Origin: Buchnera aphidicola (Hyadaphis tataricae)
Lineage (GTDB): Bacteria; Pseudomonadota; Gammaproteobacteria; Enterobacterales; Enterobacteriaceae
Assembly: GCF_005081445.1 (NCBI RefSeq)
Contig: NZ_CP034873.1
Span: 496,001-560,000, forward strand
Reading direction: 5' to 3'
Length of the DNA: 64,000 nucleotides
In this document: positions 20,084-30,514 of the stretch, in pieces
How the letters are laid out: every line of letters begins with the position of its first letter
How positions within the stretch are numbered: position 1 is the stretch's first letter
Notes under the pieces: generated by a model
The model's input: only the letters and a program-made list of their open reading frames with translations
Told to the model about the DNA's origin: nothing
Databases searched by the model: none
Translations under genes and position numbers: made by a program

Positions 20084-21370
20084 ATGACTAATCAGAGTAA
20101 AGACAATTCTACAAAATTCTTTTGTTGCTCTTTTTGTGGAAAAAATCAAAAAGAAGTAAGAAAGCTTATCGCTGGACCAACTGTATATATATGTGATGAA
20201 TGCGTAAAACTATGTAACAATATTATCATTGAAGAAACAAATCAAAAAAAAATCACAGAAAATCAACCAAAATTAGATTATTTACCTAAACCTGATGAAA
20301 TAAAAAAACATCTTGACACTTATGTTATTGGACAAGATCATACAAAAAAAGTACTATCGGTTGCTGTATATAATCATTATAAACGTTTGCGTAACATTAA
20401 TGAAAATGTAAATGCTGTAGAATTAAGCAAAAGTAATGTTCTATTAATAGGTCCAACAGGAAGTGGAAAAACTTTATTAGCAGAAACGCTTGCTAAATTT
20501 TTAGATGTTCCATTTACCATTGCTGATGCAACAAGTTTAACAGAAGCTGGGTACGTCGGAGAAGATGTTGAAAATGTTATACAAAAACTTTTACAAAAAT
20601 GTCAATATGATGTTAAAAAAGCAGAACTAGGAATTATATATATAGATGAAGTAGATAAAATAGCAAGAAAATCAGATAATCCTTCTATTACTAGAGATGT
20701 TTCTGGAGAAGGTGTGCAGCAAGCATTATTAAAAATCATTGAAGGAACATTAGCATCTATTCCTCCTCAAGGAGGTCGAAAACATCCACAACAAGAATTT
20801 TTACAAGTCAACACTGCTAATATTTTATTTATATGTTCTGGTGCATTTTTAGGATTATCAAAAATTATTTCTAAAAGATTAAATAAAAGAACTGAAATTG
20901 GATTTAATGCTATTATTAAAAATGTTCAAGAAACGATTTCAGAAGATAGATTACTACAAAAAGTGCAACCTAAAGATTTGATAAAATTTGGATTAATTCC
21001 TGAATTTATTGGTCGTTTGCCAATAATAACTATGTTAAACGAATTAAACGAAAAAGCATTAATCAAAATACTTTGTGAACCGAAAAATGCTTTAATCAAG
21101 CAATATACTGCTTTATTTGAATTAGAAAAAGTAAAATTAGAATTTGATGAAAAATCTATTATAGCTATTGCTAAAAAATCAATGAAGAAAAAAACAGGTG
21201 CAAGAGGATTAAGATCCGTTATTGAAAATATTTTATTAGATACAATGTATAAATTACCATCTATGGTTAACATAGAAAAAGTATTGATTAATGAATCAGT
21301 AGTACATATGACTTCATTACCAAAAATAATATATGGAAAAAGCAAATCAAAAACAACATCAGATATTTAA
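20084..21370 (+). CDS. clpX: ATP-dependent Clp protease ATP-binding subunit ClpX
   Basis: ClpX is the AAA+ unfoldase partner of ClpP. The 428-residue product has the N-terminal zinc-binding domain (Cys15, Cys18, Cys37, Cys40), Walker A GPTGSGKT (123-130), Walker [12 protein letters not shown], the pore-loop GYVGEDVE, the ClpP-binding IGF-type loop (RTEIGFNA) and sensor-2 [16 protein letters not shown] precedes the ATG. All functional landmarks look intact, so a working ClpXP protease is expected. Confidence 0.98.
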   Translation: MTNQSKDNSTKFFCCSFCGKNQKEVRKLIAGPTVYICDECVKLCNNIIIEETNQKKITENQPKLDYLPKPDEIKKHLDTYVIGQDHTKKVLSVAVYNHYKRLRNINENVNAVELSKSNVLLIGPTGSGKTLLAETLAKFLDVPFTIADATSLTEAGYVGEDVENVIQKLLQKCQYDVKKAELGIIYIDEVDKIARKSDNPSITRDVSGEGVQQALLKIIEGTLASIPPQGGRKHPQQEFLQVNTANILFICSGAFLGLSKIISKRLNKRTEIGFNAIIKNVQETISEDRLLQKVQPKDLIKFGLIPEFIGRLPIITMLNELNEKALIKILCEPKNALIKQYTALFELEKVKLEFDEKSIIAIAKKSMKKKTGARGLRSVIENILLDTMYKLPSMVNIEKVLINESVVHMTSLPKIIYGKSKSKTTSDI

Positions 21371-21430
21371 ATATAATAAAACTGATGATCTAAACAAACA
21401 ATTCCTATTTATTTTATCACACGCTTAATA

Positions 21431-21460
21431 TTGAATATCCAGCGATAATTCCGATATAAT
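21431..21460 (+). promoter_or_regulatory. Candidate lon promoter (possibly heat-shock type)
   Basis: TTGAAT at 21431-21436 and TATAAT at 21455-21460 are separated by 18 bases, about 95 bases before the lon ATG. The same stretch also fits a sigma-32 pattern loosely: TTGAA, then 13 bases, then TTCCGATATA. In E. coli lon is a heat-shock gene with its own promoter at this place. In such A+T-rich DNA chance matches to -10 boxes are common, so this is a hypothesis. Confidence 0.45.
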
Positions 21461-21553
21461 TAAGATAATTACCAGCATAATCTAAATATTTTTTTTAAAT
21501 TGCAGTCAGTTTTTAAACAAAACCAGCCGAAATTCAAAACAAGAGAGAGTTCT

Positions 21554-23887
21554 ATGAATTCTGAGCGTTCTGAACGCATAAAAATTCCAGTTTTACCATT
21601 AAGAGATGTAGTTATATATCCTCATATGGTGATTCCATTATTTGTAGGTAGAAAACAGTCAATTAAGTGTATTGAAACATCTATGAATAATGATAAAAAA
21701 ATCATGTTAATAGCACAAAAAGAAGCATCTAAAGACGAACCCAATACACATGATTTATTTAAAGTAGGAACTATTAGTTCCATTTTACAAATGTTAAAAC
21801 TACCAGATGGCACAGTAAAAGTATTAGTGGAAGGATTGCAACGTGCTTCCATCATCAATTTGATTAATGATGGACAGCATTTTATTGCAGAAGTAGAATT
21901 AATTATTTCAACTAGTGTGTTGAATAAAGAAGAAGAAGTATTAGTTCGAACCACAATTCATCAATTTGAATCTTATATAAAACTAAATAAAAAAATCCCA
22001 TCAGAGATATTAAATACCTTAAATAATATTACAAGTTCAGAAAAATTAGCAGACACTATTGCTGCTCATATTCCTTTAAAGTTACATGATAAACAATCTG
22101 TTTTAGAAATATCTAAAGTAAGTGAAAGATTAGAATTTTTAATGGGGGTCATGGAATCAGAAATCGATTTGCTACAATTAGAAAAAAAAATCAGAAATCG
22201 CGTTAAAAAACAAATGGAAAAAAGTCAAAGAGAATACTATTTAAATGAACAAATTAAAGCAATACAAAAAGAACTTGGCGATACGGATGAAATAATAGAT
22301 GAAAATAAAGTTTTACAACGCAAAATCAAAGAATCCAAAATGCCAAAAGAAGCCAAAAAAAAGGCAGAGTTAGAGCTTCAAAAATTAAAAATGATGTCAC
22401 CTATGTCAGCAGAAGCGACAGTGGTAAGAAGTTATCTTGATTGGATGATACAAGTACCTTGGCATGCGACAACAAAAATAAAAAAAAATATTGAAGAAGC
22501 TAAAAACGCTCTTGATATAGACCACTTCGGTCTAGAAAAGATCAAAGAAAGAATTTTAGAGTATTTAGCTGTACAAAATAGAAAAAATAAAGTAAAAGGT
22601 CCTATTTTATGTTTAATTGGACCACCAGGTGTAGGAAAAACTTCATTAGGAAAATCTATTGCCAGGTGCATAGGTAGAAAATATATTAGAATGGCTTTAG
22701 GTGGAATTAGAGATGAAGCTGAAATTAGAGGTCATAGAAGAACATATATCGGTTCTATGCCCGGAAAACTGATTCAAAAAATGATAAAGGCAAAGGTAAA
22801 AAATCCTTTATTATTATTAGACGAAATTGATAAAATGTCTTGCGATATTAGAGTTGATCCAGCATCTGCTTTGCTAGAAGTATTAGATCCAGAACAAAAC
22901 GTAGCATTTAATGATCATTATTTAGAAGTAGATTATGATCTTTCCGATGTCATGTTTATTGCTACAGCTAATTCTATGAACATACCTGCTCCATTGCTGG
23001 ATCGCATGGAAATTATTCATCTTTCTGGTTATACTGAAAATGAAAAGCTCAATATAGCAAAACGATATTTATATCCTAAGCAAATCGAAAGAAATGCTTT
23101 AAAACCAAAAGAATTAACAATTACTGATAATGCTATAATAAATATTATTCAATATTATACCCGAGAAGCAGGTGTACGTAGTTTAGAGCGTGAGATTGCT
23201 AAAATCTGCCGAAAAGTAGTAAAAGATTTATTATTAAATAAATCATTAAAACATGTCGAGATAAGCAAAAAAAATATCAAAAAATATTTAGGAATAAAAC
23301 GTTATGATTATGGACGAACTAATCAGAAAAATGAAATTGGACAAGTGATTGGACTGGCTTGGACAGAAGTTGGTGGAGAATTGTTAAATATTGAAACAGC
23401 ATGCGTTGCAGGAAAAGGAAAATTAAATTATACAGGTTCTTTAGGTGAAGTAATGCAAGAATCCATTCAAGCTGCCTTAACGGTTGTGCGTTCTCAAGCA
23501 AATCAATTAGGAATCGAAAAAAGTTTCTATGAAAAACATGATATTCATGTTCATGTACCTGAAGGAGCAACTCCAAAAGATGGACCAAGTGCTGGTATAG
23601 CCATGTGTACAGCCATAGTATCATCATTAACAAAAAATCCTGTTAAATCAGATGTTGCTATGACCGGAGAGATTACATTACGCGGGCAAATACTAGCTAT
23701 TGGTGGATTAAAAGAAAAATTACTGGCTGCACATCGAGGAGGTATTAAAACAGTGTTAATACCTTATGAAAATAAACGTCATATAGAAGACATACCAAAA
23801 AATATTATTTCAAGGTTATCAATACATCCAGTAAAAAATATCCAAGAAGTCTTGAACTTATCTCTCGAAAAAAAACCTTATATTTAA
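21554..23887 (+). CDS. lon: ATP-dependent protease Lon
   Basis: Lon is a AAA+ serine protease that removes damaged and regulatory proteins. I use the ATG at 21554 because the product then begins MNSERSERIKIPVLPLRDVV like E. coli Lon, with GAGAGAG upstream; the longer ORF from TTG 21500 adds unrelated residues. Length is 777 (E. coli 784). Walker A GPPGVGKTSLG, Walker B LLLLDEIDKM and the Ser-Lys dyad (GPSAGIAM with its catalytic Ser, and the Lys in GLKEKLLAAHRGG) are all present. An in-frame 9-A run lies at 22182-22190. Confidence 0.97.
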   Translation: MNSERSERIKIPVLPLRDVVIYPHMVIPLFVGRKQSIKCIETSMNNDKKIMLIAQKEASKDEPNTHDLFKVGTISSILQMLKLPDGTVKVLVEGLQRASIINLINDGQHFIAEVELIISTSVLNKEEEVLVRTTIHQFESYIKLNKKIPSEILNTLNNITSSEKLADTIAAHIPLKLHDKQSVLEISKVSERLEFLMGVMESEIDLLQLEKKIRNRVKKQMEKSQREYYLNEQIKAIQKELGDTDEIIDENKVLQRKIKESKMPKEAKKKAELELQKLKMMSPMSAEATVVRSYLDWMIQVPWHATTKIKKNIEEAKNALDIDHFGLEKIKERILEYLAVQNRKNKVKGPILCLIGPPGVGKTSLGKSIARCIGRKYIRMALGGIRDEAEIRGHRRTYIGSMPGKLIQKMIKAKVKNPLLLLDEIDKMSCDIRVDPASALLEVLDPEQNVAFNDHYLEVDYDLSDVMFIATANSMNIPAPLLDRMEIIHLSGYTENEKLNIAKRYLYPKQIERNALKPKELTITDNAIINIIQYYTREAGVRSLEREIAKICRKVVKDLLLNKSLKHVEISKKNIKKYLGIKRYDYGRTNQKNEIGQVIGLAWTEVGGELLNIETACVAGKGKLNYTGSLGEVMQESIQAALTVVRSQANQLGIEKSFYEKHDIHVHVPEGATPKDGPSAGIAMCTAIVSSLTKNPVKSDVAMTGEITLRGQILAIGGLKEKLLAAHRGGIKTVLIPYENKRHIEDIPKNIISRLSIHPVKNIQEVLNLSLEKKPYI

Positions 23888-23921
23888 TCATCTTTATGAA
23901 TAAATAAATACAGTATAATTC

Positions 23922-23941
23922 GGCTGACAACAATGTCAGCC
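23922..23941 (+). terminator. Perfect hairpin between lon and ppiD
   Basis: GGCTGACA and TGTCAGCC form an 8-bp GC-rich stem around a 4-base ACAA loop, 34 bases after the lon stop. No run of T follows directly, so a classical rho-independent terminator is doubtful; a TATAAT at 23914-23919 immediately before it suggests the hairpin may instead form the 5' end of a ppiD transcript. Confidence 0.5.
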
Positions 23942-23997
23942 TTGAGAACATGTTAAAAAAAATTTACATGATATTTAAAATTTAGGATCATTATATT

Positions 23998-25869
23998 ATG
24001 ACTAAAAATTTAAAATTGAGATCAAATCATATTATAGTGAAATGTATTTTAACGATTTTAATTTTATGCTTTTTGTTTAGTACTATGAGTGGTTACATGC
24101 ATCAAAATGTTGAACAATATATAGCCACAGTAAATGGTGAAAAAATTAGTTTAACACTCTTTCAAAATATGTATGCTATCGAACAAAAAAGACAAAAAAA
24201 AATCTTAGGAAACAAGTTTAAAACATTTCAAAAAAGTAAAAAATTTAAAAACGATACTTACAAATATGTATTATTTCAATTAATTAATAATGTTCTTTTA
24301 GAACAATACACAAAAAAAATTGGATTAGACATTAATGATAATAAAATAAAAAATATTATATTAAATTCTAATTTATTTCAAAATAATCAAAAATTTGACA
24401 AAGAAAAATATTTTCAATATCTATCATCAGTTAATTTAACGCATCAAGAATACGTCAATTTAATTAAAAAAAAGATGAACACTGAATATATTATCGATGC
24501 TATTGCTGACAACAATATTCTTTTAGAGAAAGAAAAGATACAAATAATAAAATTGCTGTCTCAAAAAAGAATGATTAAAGAAGCAAAATTAGACGTCCAT
24601 AATTTTGAAAAAACACAAAATGTAACTGATTTAGAAAAAGAGAATTATTTTAAAAAAAATAAAAAATATTTTTATCTTCCAGAAAAATTTAAATTAAATT
24701 TTATAAAAATTCAATTAAATAATTTTCAATCTACATGTAATAAAAATGAAATTACCAAATGGTATTTGAAAAACACTAAAAAATATTCTACCAAAGAACA
24801 AAGACAATACAGCCTGATTCAAGTACAAAAAAAAGAAGATGCTTTATCAATAATATCTGCATTAAATAAAAACAAGGCTAACTTTTCAAATCTCGCTAAA
24901 GAAAAATCGATAGACCCTATTTCATCTAAAAATAATGGAAATCTTGGTTGGATGTTTTTAGATGCAATACCAGATGAAATTAAACAAGCTAAATTAACCA
25001 AAGAAAACCAAATATCTACTCTTATTCCATTTAAAAATAGCTTTTTAATTATTAAACTAAATAAAATTCTAAAAAGTCATAAAAAAAAACTTAAAGAAGT
25101 ATATAACACTATTGAAAAAGAAATAAAACATCAAAAATCTTTATTTTTATATCATCAATTACAAAATACAATATCTAGCACAATAAAAAAACATCCACAT
25201 CAGTTAGATTTAATTCTTAAAAAAAATAATCTTGTTTTTCAAGAAACAGATTGGTTCGATTTGAATTCTATTCCTGATGAATTAAATATACCTATTGTAA
25301 AAACAATGATTTTTAATAAATCTGTAAAAAATAAATATTTTAAAAAATCACAACAATATTCACATTTAATTATTTTAAATAAAAATCAATCTTTTTTAAT
25401 AAAAATTCAAGATTTTAAAAATAAAAAAATGCAAAAATTTGAAGATGTTAAAAATGACATTATAAAAAAAATCAAATTTATAAAAGCAATAAAAGCAGCA
25501 AAAGAAATGTCAAAAAAAATATTATTCAATTTACAACAAGGCGATGAAAGTTTATTTAAAAGATTTAATCTCAAATTTCAACATGTACAAAATCTGTCTC
25601 GTTACGATAATAATCCTATCACATCTATAGTCTTTTCTTTGCCACATCCAACAAATAGAAAACATGAATATGCTTTATATCAAGATCAAAACAAAAATAT
25701 AATTATTATAGCACTTGAAAAAGTTTATTATGAAGATTTTTATGAAAAAGAAAAAAAAATGATTATTGAATATTTAGAAAAAAATAATACTGAAATGATA
25801 ATTAGTGCTCTTCTAAAAAACCTTCATGAAACATCAAAAATCACATATGAGACAATAAAAAACATGTAA
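23998..25869 (+). CDS. ppiD: Periplasmic folding chaperone / PPIase-like protein PpiD
   Basis: PpiD is an inner-membrane anchored periplasmic chaperone near SecYEG. The 623-residue product equals the E. coli length. It has an N-terminal transmembrane helix (about residues 14-32), a SurA-like helical region with VATVNGEKIS-type opening (ATVNGEKISLTLFQNMY), and a parvulin-like domain around residues 260-355 (EDALSIISALNKNKANFSNLAKE, NNGNLGWMF). The rest is diverged and lysine/asparagine rich. In E. coli hupB lies between lon and ppiD; it is missing here. An AGGA lies ten bases upstream of the ATG. Confidence 0.93.
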   Translation: MTKNLKLRSNHIIVKCILTILILCFLFSTMSGYMHQNVEQYIATVNGEKISLTLFQNMYAIEQKRQKKILGNKFKTFQKSKKFKNDTYKYVLFQLINNVLLEQYTKKIGLDINDNKIKNIILNSNLFQNNQKFDKEKYFQYLSSVNLTHQEYVNLIKKKMNTEYIIDAIADNNILLEKEKIQIIKLLSQKRMIKEAKLDVHNFEKTQNVTDLEKENYFKKNKKYFYLPEKFKLNFIKIQLNNFQSTCNKNEITKWYLKNTKKYSTKEQRQYSLIQVQKKEDALSIISALNKNKANFSNLAKEKSIDPISSKNNGNLGWMFLDAIPDEIKQAKLTKENQISTLIPFKNSFLIIKLNKILKSHKKKLKEVYNTIEKEIKHQKSLFLYHQLQNTISSTIKKHPHQLDLILKKNNLVFQETDWFDLNSIPDELNIPIVKTMIFNKSVKNKYFKKSQQYSHLIILNKNQSFLIKIQDFKNKKMQKFEDVKNDIIKKIKFIKAIKAAKEMSKKILFNLQQGDESLFKRFNLKFQHVQNLSRYDNNPITSIVFSLPHPTNRKHEYALYQDQNKNIIIIALEKVYYEDFYEKEKKMIIEYLEKNNTEMIISALLKNLHETSKITYETIKNM

Positions 25870-25904
25870 TTTAATATAAAGTAATATTTTAAAATATAAA
25901 TAAA

Positions 25905-25920
25905 TTCTATTTAAATAGAA
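25905..25920. terminator. AT-rich palindrome between convergent ppiD and queC
   Basis: A 16-base perfect palindrome, TTCTATTTAAATAGAA, lies between the converging 3' ends of ppiD and queC. It could help end transcription from either side. It is short and AT only apart from one G-C pair, so the call is weak. Confidence 0.3.
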
Positions 25921-25957
25921 AATGCACAATTAGAATATTTTATTTAATGTGAATTAT

Positions 25958-26668
25958 CTATAACAATTTCATTTTTTGTTTCATTTTGTGCATATAATAA
26001 AAACGATTTGAGTTCCATTTATCAAAACCTTTTTTTCGAATGATACACGCTTGACATTTACTACAGCCTGATCCTTTAATACCCTGATAACAAGTAACTG
26101 TATCATTTAAAATTATATCGAGAACATTACAATAGTCTGAAAGAGCCCATATTTCTGATTTATTAAGATGCATGATAGGGATTTCAAAATCGATATGACA
26201 ACACATGCCTATTTTAATGACATGATTCATATTTTTAATAAATTCATATCTGCAATCAGGATATCCAGAAAAATCAATTTCATTCACACCTAAAACAATT
26301 GAATTAATATCATGACTATAAGCATATATTGAAGACAAAGTTAAAAACAAAATGTTACGTCCAGGAACAAAAGTGCTAGGTAATAAATTATCAATTGGAT
26401 GATTTTTATCAAGCGCAACACTTTGATTTGTCAAACTACTAATAGATAAGTTTTGTAAATATTTCATGTCTAAAATCAAATGATTTTTTATACCTAATTT
26501 TTCTAAAATTATCCTAGAAGCTTGAATTTCAGATTGATGCAATTGATTATAATTAAATGTTATACAAGAAATATGTTTACATTGGTAGATGTAATAGGCC
26601 AAGCAAGTTGTTGAATCTTGTCCTCCGCTGAAGACAATTAATACTTTTTCGTTTATTTTATCATTCAT
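25958..26668 (-). CDS. queC: 7-cyano-7-deazaguanine (preQ0) synthase
   Basis: QueC makes preQ0 from 7-carboxy-7-deazaguanine with ATP and ammonia, a step toward queuosine in tRNA anticodons. The 236-residue product (E. coli 231) has the PP-loop FSGGQDSTTCLAYY near residue 12, FVPGRNILFLTLSSIYAY, the CRYEF region and the C-terminal zinc site with Cys residues in CYQGIKGSGCSKCQACIIRK. In E. coli queC (ybaX) also lies close to ppiD and mdlA. It is convergent with ppiD and divergent from mdlA. Confidence 0.95.
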   Translation of the reverse strand: MNDKINEKVLIVFSGGQDSTTCLAYYIYQCKHISCITFNYNQLHQSEIQASRIILEKLGIKNHLILDMKYLQNLSISSLTNQSVALDKNHPIDNLLPSTFVPGRNILFLTLSSIYAYSHDINSIVLGVNEIDFSGYPDCRYEFIKNMNHVIKIGMCCHIDFEIPIMHLNKSEIWALSDYCNVLDIILNDTVTCYQGIKGSGCSKCQACIIRKKGFDKWNSNRFYYMHKMKQKMKLL

Positions 26669-26886
26669 AATTGTAGGATATAATATATTTATAAAAATAG
26701 AATAGGGTATAATATTAGATGTAATTTAATAAAAAACTTTATTAAAAGATTAATTTTGATATTTTTTATATAAAAAAAACATTGCGCATATTATTACATA
26801 AAATAGTTATTTATTAAAAATTTTTAGTAACTTTAATAGTGCACATTGTAGAATTTTAATAGATATTTAACTTTTAGGATTTTTTT

Positions 26887-28623
26887 GTGAAATTGTTTAA
26901 GCAATTACAATGGTTTTTTATAAGAGAAAAAAAAAGATATTTAGGTGCAATTTTATTACTGATATTAATTTCTGTATTACAACTATTGCCACCTAAAATC
27001 GTTGGAATTTCAATAGACTTAATAATTAAAAAAAAAATACATGGATTTCAAATTTTACCTTGGATTTCTATAATTGTATTAATCTCCATAATTGTATACG
27101 TATTAAGATATTTGTGGAGAATATTATTATTCGGAGCTTCTTATCAATTAGCTACAGAATTAAGAGTAAAATTTTATTCTCATCTTAGTCAACAAAGTCA
27201 AAAGTTTTTTCTAAAAAACAGAACTGGAGATCTAATGGCTAGAGCAACAAATGATGTTGATCGAGTTGTTTTTGCTGCAGGAGAAGGAGTATTAACTCTT
27301 GTAGATTCATTATTTATGGGTTGTTCTGTGTTAATTATCATGAGTACTCAAATTAATTTCATATTAACATTAATATCTTTAATACCTATGCCTATTATGG
27401 CTATTTTAATTAAAAAATATGGCAATAAACTACATGATACTTTTCATCATGCTCAAAGATCGTTCTCTTTATTAAACAATCAAACACAAGAAACTTTAAC
27501 TAGTATCAGAATGATTAGAGCTTTTGGTTTAGAAAAAAATCAAGCAAAAAAATTTAACAAAATTGTTCATGAAGCAGGAAAAAAAAACATGGACGTTGCT
27601 AAAATAGATGCGTGTTTTGATCCTGTTATTTACCTATCAGTAGCTTTTTCCAACTTACTTGCTGTAATAGGCGGTGGATACTTAGTATGGAATGACAAAA
27701 TTACTATAGGAGAATTAACTAGTTTTATTATGTATCTTGGATTAATGATTTGGCCAATGCTCGCATTAGCATGGATGTTTAATATAGTTGAAAGAGGTAG
27801 TGCAGCTTGGGATAGAATATATGCTATTTTAAATCAAGCATTATATATCAAAGATGGAAATCAAAATATCCCCTATACTTCAGGAACAATAAATATTAAT
27901 ATTCATTCATTTTATTATCCAAAAACCAATATTCCATCTTTAAAAGATATCAATATTGTTGTAAATCCAGGAAAAACATTAGGTATTTGTGGCCCTACAG
28001 GATCTGGAAAAAGCACACTGCTAAAAGTTATTCAAAGACATTTTAATATTCAAAAAGGCGAAATATTTTATCATTCTATACCGTTGTTCAAATTAAAAAT
28101 TGATGACTGGAGACAACGCATTGCAGTTGTCAATCAAAATTCTTTCTTATTTTCAGATAGTGTTTTTAATAATATTTCTTTAGGTAAATCTAATACTTCG
28201 CAAAAAGAGATCGAGGCAGCTGCTAAATTAGCTGATATACATAAAGACATTATAAATTTTCCTCAAGGCTATAAAACACAAGTCGGAGAGCGCGGAGTTA
28301 TGTTATCAGGAGGTCAAAAACAACGTATATCTATAGCACGTGCACTGTTATTAAATTTAGAAATATTGATATTAGATGATGCATTATCAGCAGTAGACAA
28401 TCAAACAGAAAAAAATATTTTATATAATATTTCTCGATGGAAAAAAAATGGACATTCACTAATAATAACAGCACATCGTTTATCTACATTATCTATATCC
28501 GATGAAATAATAGTAATGCAACATGGAAAAGTTATACAAAAGGGAAGTCATATTGAATTAATTCAAGAAGATAATTGGTATAAAAATACGTATTTACACC
28601 AAAAAATAGAAATGGAAAACTAG
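26887..28623 (+). CDS. mdlA: ABC exporter half-transporter MdlA
   Basis: MdlA is an exporter-type ABC half-transporter with an N-terminal membrane domain (about residues 1-310) and a C-terminal ATPase. Motifs are GPTGSGKST (Walker A), [16 protein letters not shown] (signature), [11 protein letters not shown] (Walker B) and the switch His in ITAHRLS. It starts with GTG; TTAGGA lies seven bases upstream, and the N-terminus then matches E. coli MdlA. Probable partner is MdlB, 33 bases downstream. The substrate is unknown. An in-frame 9-A run lies at 26927-26935. Confidence 0.95.
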   Translation: MKLFKQLQWFFIREKKRYLGAILLLILISVLQLLPPKIVGISIDLIIKKKIHGFQILPWISIIVLISIIVYVLRYLWRILLFGASYQLATELRVKFYSHLSQQSQKFFLKNRTGDLMARATNDVDRVVFAAGEGVLTLVDSLFMGCSVLIIMSTQINFILTLISLIPMPIMAILIKKYGNKLHDTFHHAQRSFSLLNNQTQETLTSIRMIRAFGLEKNQAKKFNKIVHEAGKKNMDVAKIDACFDPVIYLSVAFSNLLAVIGGGYLVWNDKITIGELTSFIMYLGLMIWPMLALAWMFNIVERGSAAWDRIYAILNQALYIKDGNQNIPYTSGTININIHSFYYPKTNIPSLKDINIVVNPGKTLGICGPTGSGKSTLLKVIQRHFNIQKGEIFYHSIPLFKLKIDDWRQRIAVVNQNSFLFSDSVFNNISLGKSNTSQKEIEAAAKLADIHKDIINFPQGYKTQVGERGVMLSGGQKQRISIARALLLNLEILILDDALSAVDNQTEKNILYNISRWKKNGHSLIITAHRLSTLSISDEIIVMQHGKVIQKGSHIELIQEDNWYKNTYLHQKIEMEN

Positions 28624-28656
28624 AGATTATTGAAAAGCAGGTGAAAAATTTATAAC

Positions 28657-30399
28657 ATGGATCATTTAATAACATTTTGGCCAATTTTTAAACGTTTAAT
28701 AGTATATCTAATACCCTTTAAAAAGAAATTCATTATAGCTCTATTCTTGCTGTTAAGCGGATCTATAGCAGAAGTCTTAGGACCTGTTTTGATCAGTTAT
28801 TTTATTAATAATATTTTATCTAAACATCAATTACATTTAAAAATTATAGCTTTTATAATAACAATATATATTTTATTGCAAATAATTTCTGTTTTTTTGA
28901 ATTATTTTCAAAGTATTTTTTTTAATAAAATAGCTGTAAAAGTTATCAATAAAATACGTCAAGATGTAATGGACGCCGCCTTAAAACAACCAATCAGTCA
29001 ATTTGATTCTCAACCCATTGGACAAATGATTTCAAAAGTCACAAATGATACAGAAGCAGTCAAAGAAATATATGATACTGTTGTGCCTACATTATTTAAA
29101 AGTGTAACATTAATTTTCATAATATTGTTTACTATGTTTACTTTAGAATGGCGTATGGCAATTATTGCACTATGCATATTACCGATCATTGTTACTATTA
29201 TGTTTATATATCAAAAATATAGCACACCACACTTAAGAAGTGTACGCAGTTATTTAGCTGATATCAATAATAAATTTAACGAAACTATTAATGGAATGAA
29301 TGTTATTCAACAATTTAGACAACAAAAAAGATTCGAAAATAGCATAAAAAACAGCAGTGAACAACATTATATTGCACGTATGAAAATATTAAAACTAGAG
29401 GGTATTTTATTGAGACCTCTTCTGAGTTTAGTATCGGCTTTAGTATTATGCAATTTTATTTTATTGTTTAGTTATTTTCAAATTGGAGCATTTGAAGTAG
29501 GTTTACTTTATGTATTTATCACTTACCTTGGAAGATTAAATGAACCATTAATATCTATTACTATACAGCAATCTCTACTACAAAAATCTATTGTTGCCGG
29601 AGAGAGAATTTTTTCTCTTATCGATTCACCAAGACAAAAATATGGCAACGATAAAAGCACTTTAAACAGCGGAAAAATTACAATTAACAATGTGAGCTTT
29701 AAATATAAAAATTGTACAAAAAATACACTCAAAAACATTAATATGACAATAAATTCAAACAGTTTTGTCTCCTTTGTAGGTGCTACAGGAAGTGGAAAAA
29801 GCACTTTAGCAAATCTATTAATGGGGTATTACCCTATAAAATATGGAACAATATATTTAGATGATAAACCTATTGATTCAATTAGTCATTGCATTTTGAG
29901 AAAACATATCTTAATGGTACAACAAGATCCAATTATTCTTTCAGATACTGTTTTTGCCAATATTACATTAGGAAGAGAAGCTTCTGAAGAACAGGTTTGG
30001 AAAATATTAGATACTGTGCATCTATCATCTTTGGTAGAATCTATGCCAAAAGGAATTTATTCTATTTTAGGAGAAGAGGGTAATAATTTATCTTCAGGTC
30101 AAAAACAATTGTTATCTATGGCAAGAATTTTAATAATTCCTCCTAAAATACTTATATTAGATGAAGCAACAGCCAATATTGATTCTGAAACAGAAAAATT
30201 AATTCAACAAGCATTATTATCTATTAGAAACAAGTCAACATTAGTTGTAATTGCACATAGGCTTTCAACAATTCTTGAATCTGATGCTATTGTAGTTTTA
30301 AAGAATGGAAAAATTGTTGAAATTGGCAGGCATGAAGCACTGTTAAGAAATAAAAGTGTGTATTATAAAATGTATAAATGTCAATCAAATAAAAATTAG
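28657..30399 (+). CDS. mdlB: ABC exporter half-transporter MdlB
   Basis: MdlB is the second half of the presumed MdlAB heterodimeric exporter. The 580-residue product (E. coli 593) has membrane helices in the first 320 residues and an ATPase with [10 protein letters not shown] (Walker A), LSSGQKQLLSMARIL (signature), ILILDEATANID (Walker B) and IAHRLST. Unlike MdlA its Walker B is followed by the canonical glutamate (DEA versus DDA in MdlA), suggesting that only one of the two composite ATP sites is fully catalytic. The stop abuts the ffs gene on the other strand. Confidence 0.96.
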   Translation: MDHLITFWPIFKRLIVYLIPFKKKFIIALFLLLSGSIAEVLGPVLISYFINNILSKHQLHLKIIAFIITIYILLQIISVFLNYFQSIFFNKIAVKVINKIRQDVMDAALKQPISQFDSQPIGQMISKVTNDTEAVKEIYDTVVPTLFKSVTLIFIILFTMFTLEWRMAIIALCILPIIVTIMFIYQKYSTPHLRSVRSYLADINNKFNETINGMNVIQQFRQQKRFENSIKNSSEQHYIARMKILKLEGILLRPLLSLVSALVLCNFILLFSYFQIGAFEVGLLYVFITYLGRLNEPLISITIQQSLLQKSIVAGERIFSLIDSPRQKYGNDKSTLNSGKITINNVSFKYKNCTKNTLKNINMTINSNSFVSFVGATGSGKSTLANLLMGYYPIKYGTIYLDDKPIDSISHCILRKHILMVQQDPIILSDTVFANITLGREASEEQVWKILDTVHLSSLVESMPKGIYSILGEEGNNLSSGQKQLLSMARILIIPPKILILDEATANIDSETEKLIQQALLSIRNKSTLVVIAHRLSTILESDAIVVLKNGKIVEIGRHEALLRNKSVYYKMYKCQSNKN

Positions 30400-30508
30400 G
30401 AGATTCTGTTAGCGAAGATCAAGCACCTGTATTAGCTGAACTGGCTGCTTCTTTCCAAATCTGACCAAATATTCAATTTTACAGTGCTTGAGACTAACAG
30501 AATACTCC
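30399..30508 (-). ncRNA. ffs: 4.5S RNA (signal recognition particle RNA)
   Basis: The minus strand carries the SRP-RNA core GGTCAGATTTGGAAAGAAGC followed by AGCC, equivalent to the E. coli Ffh-binding tetraloop stem with the GGAA loop conserved. The outer helix pairs ATTCTGTTAG (30494-30503 side) with CTAACAGAAT (30403-30412 side), and GGAG/CTCC extend it, giving about 110 nt (E. coli 114). Its 3' end touches the mdlB stop codon on the opposite strand. Ends are estimated from pairing. Confidence 0.9.
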
Positions 30509-30514
30509 ATATTA

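Noticed and set aside
21500..21553. TTG start extending Lon by 18 residues
   Set aside because: E. coli Lon alignment and the GAGAGAG SD favour the ATG at 21554.
23319..23633. A 104-codon minus-strand ORF inside lon
   Set aside because: It mirrors highly conserved lon codons, is rich in Leu and His as antisense frames are, and has no own signals.
30399..30510. The inverted repeat after mdlB as a simple terminator
   Set aside because: The arms enclose the SRP RNA signature on the minus strand, so it is the ffs gene; it may incidentally affect mdlB transcripts.
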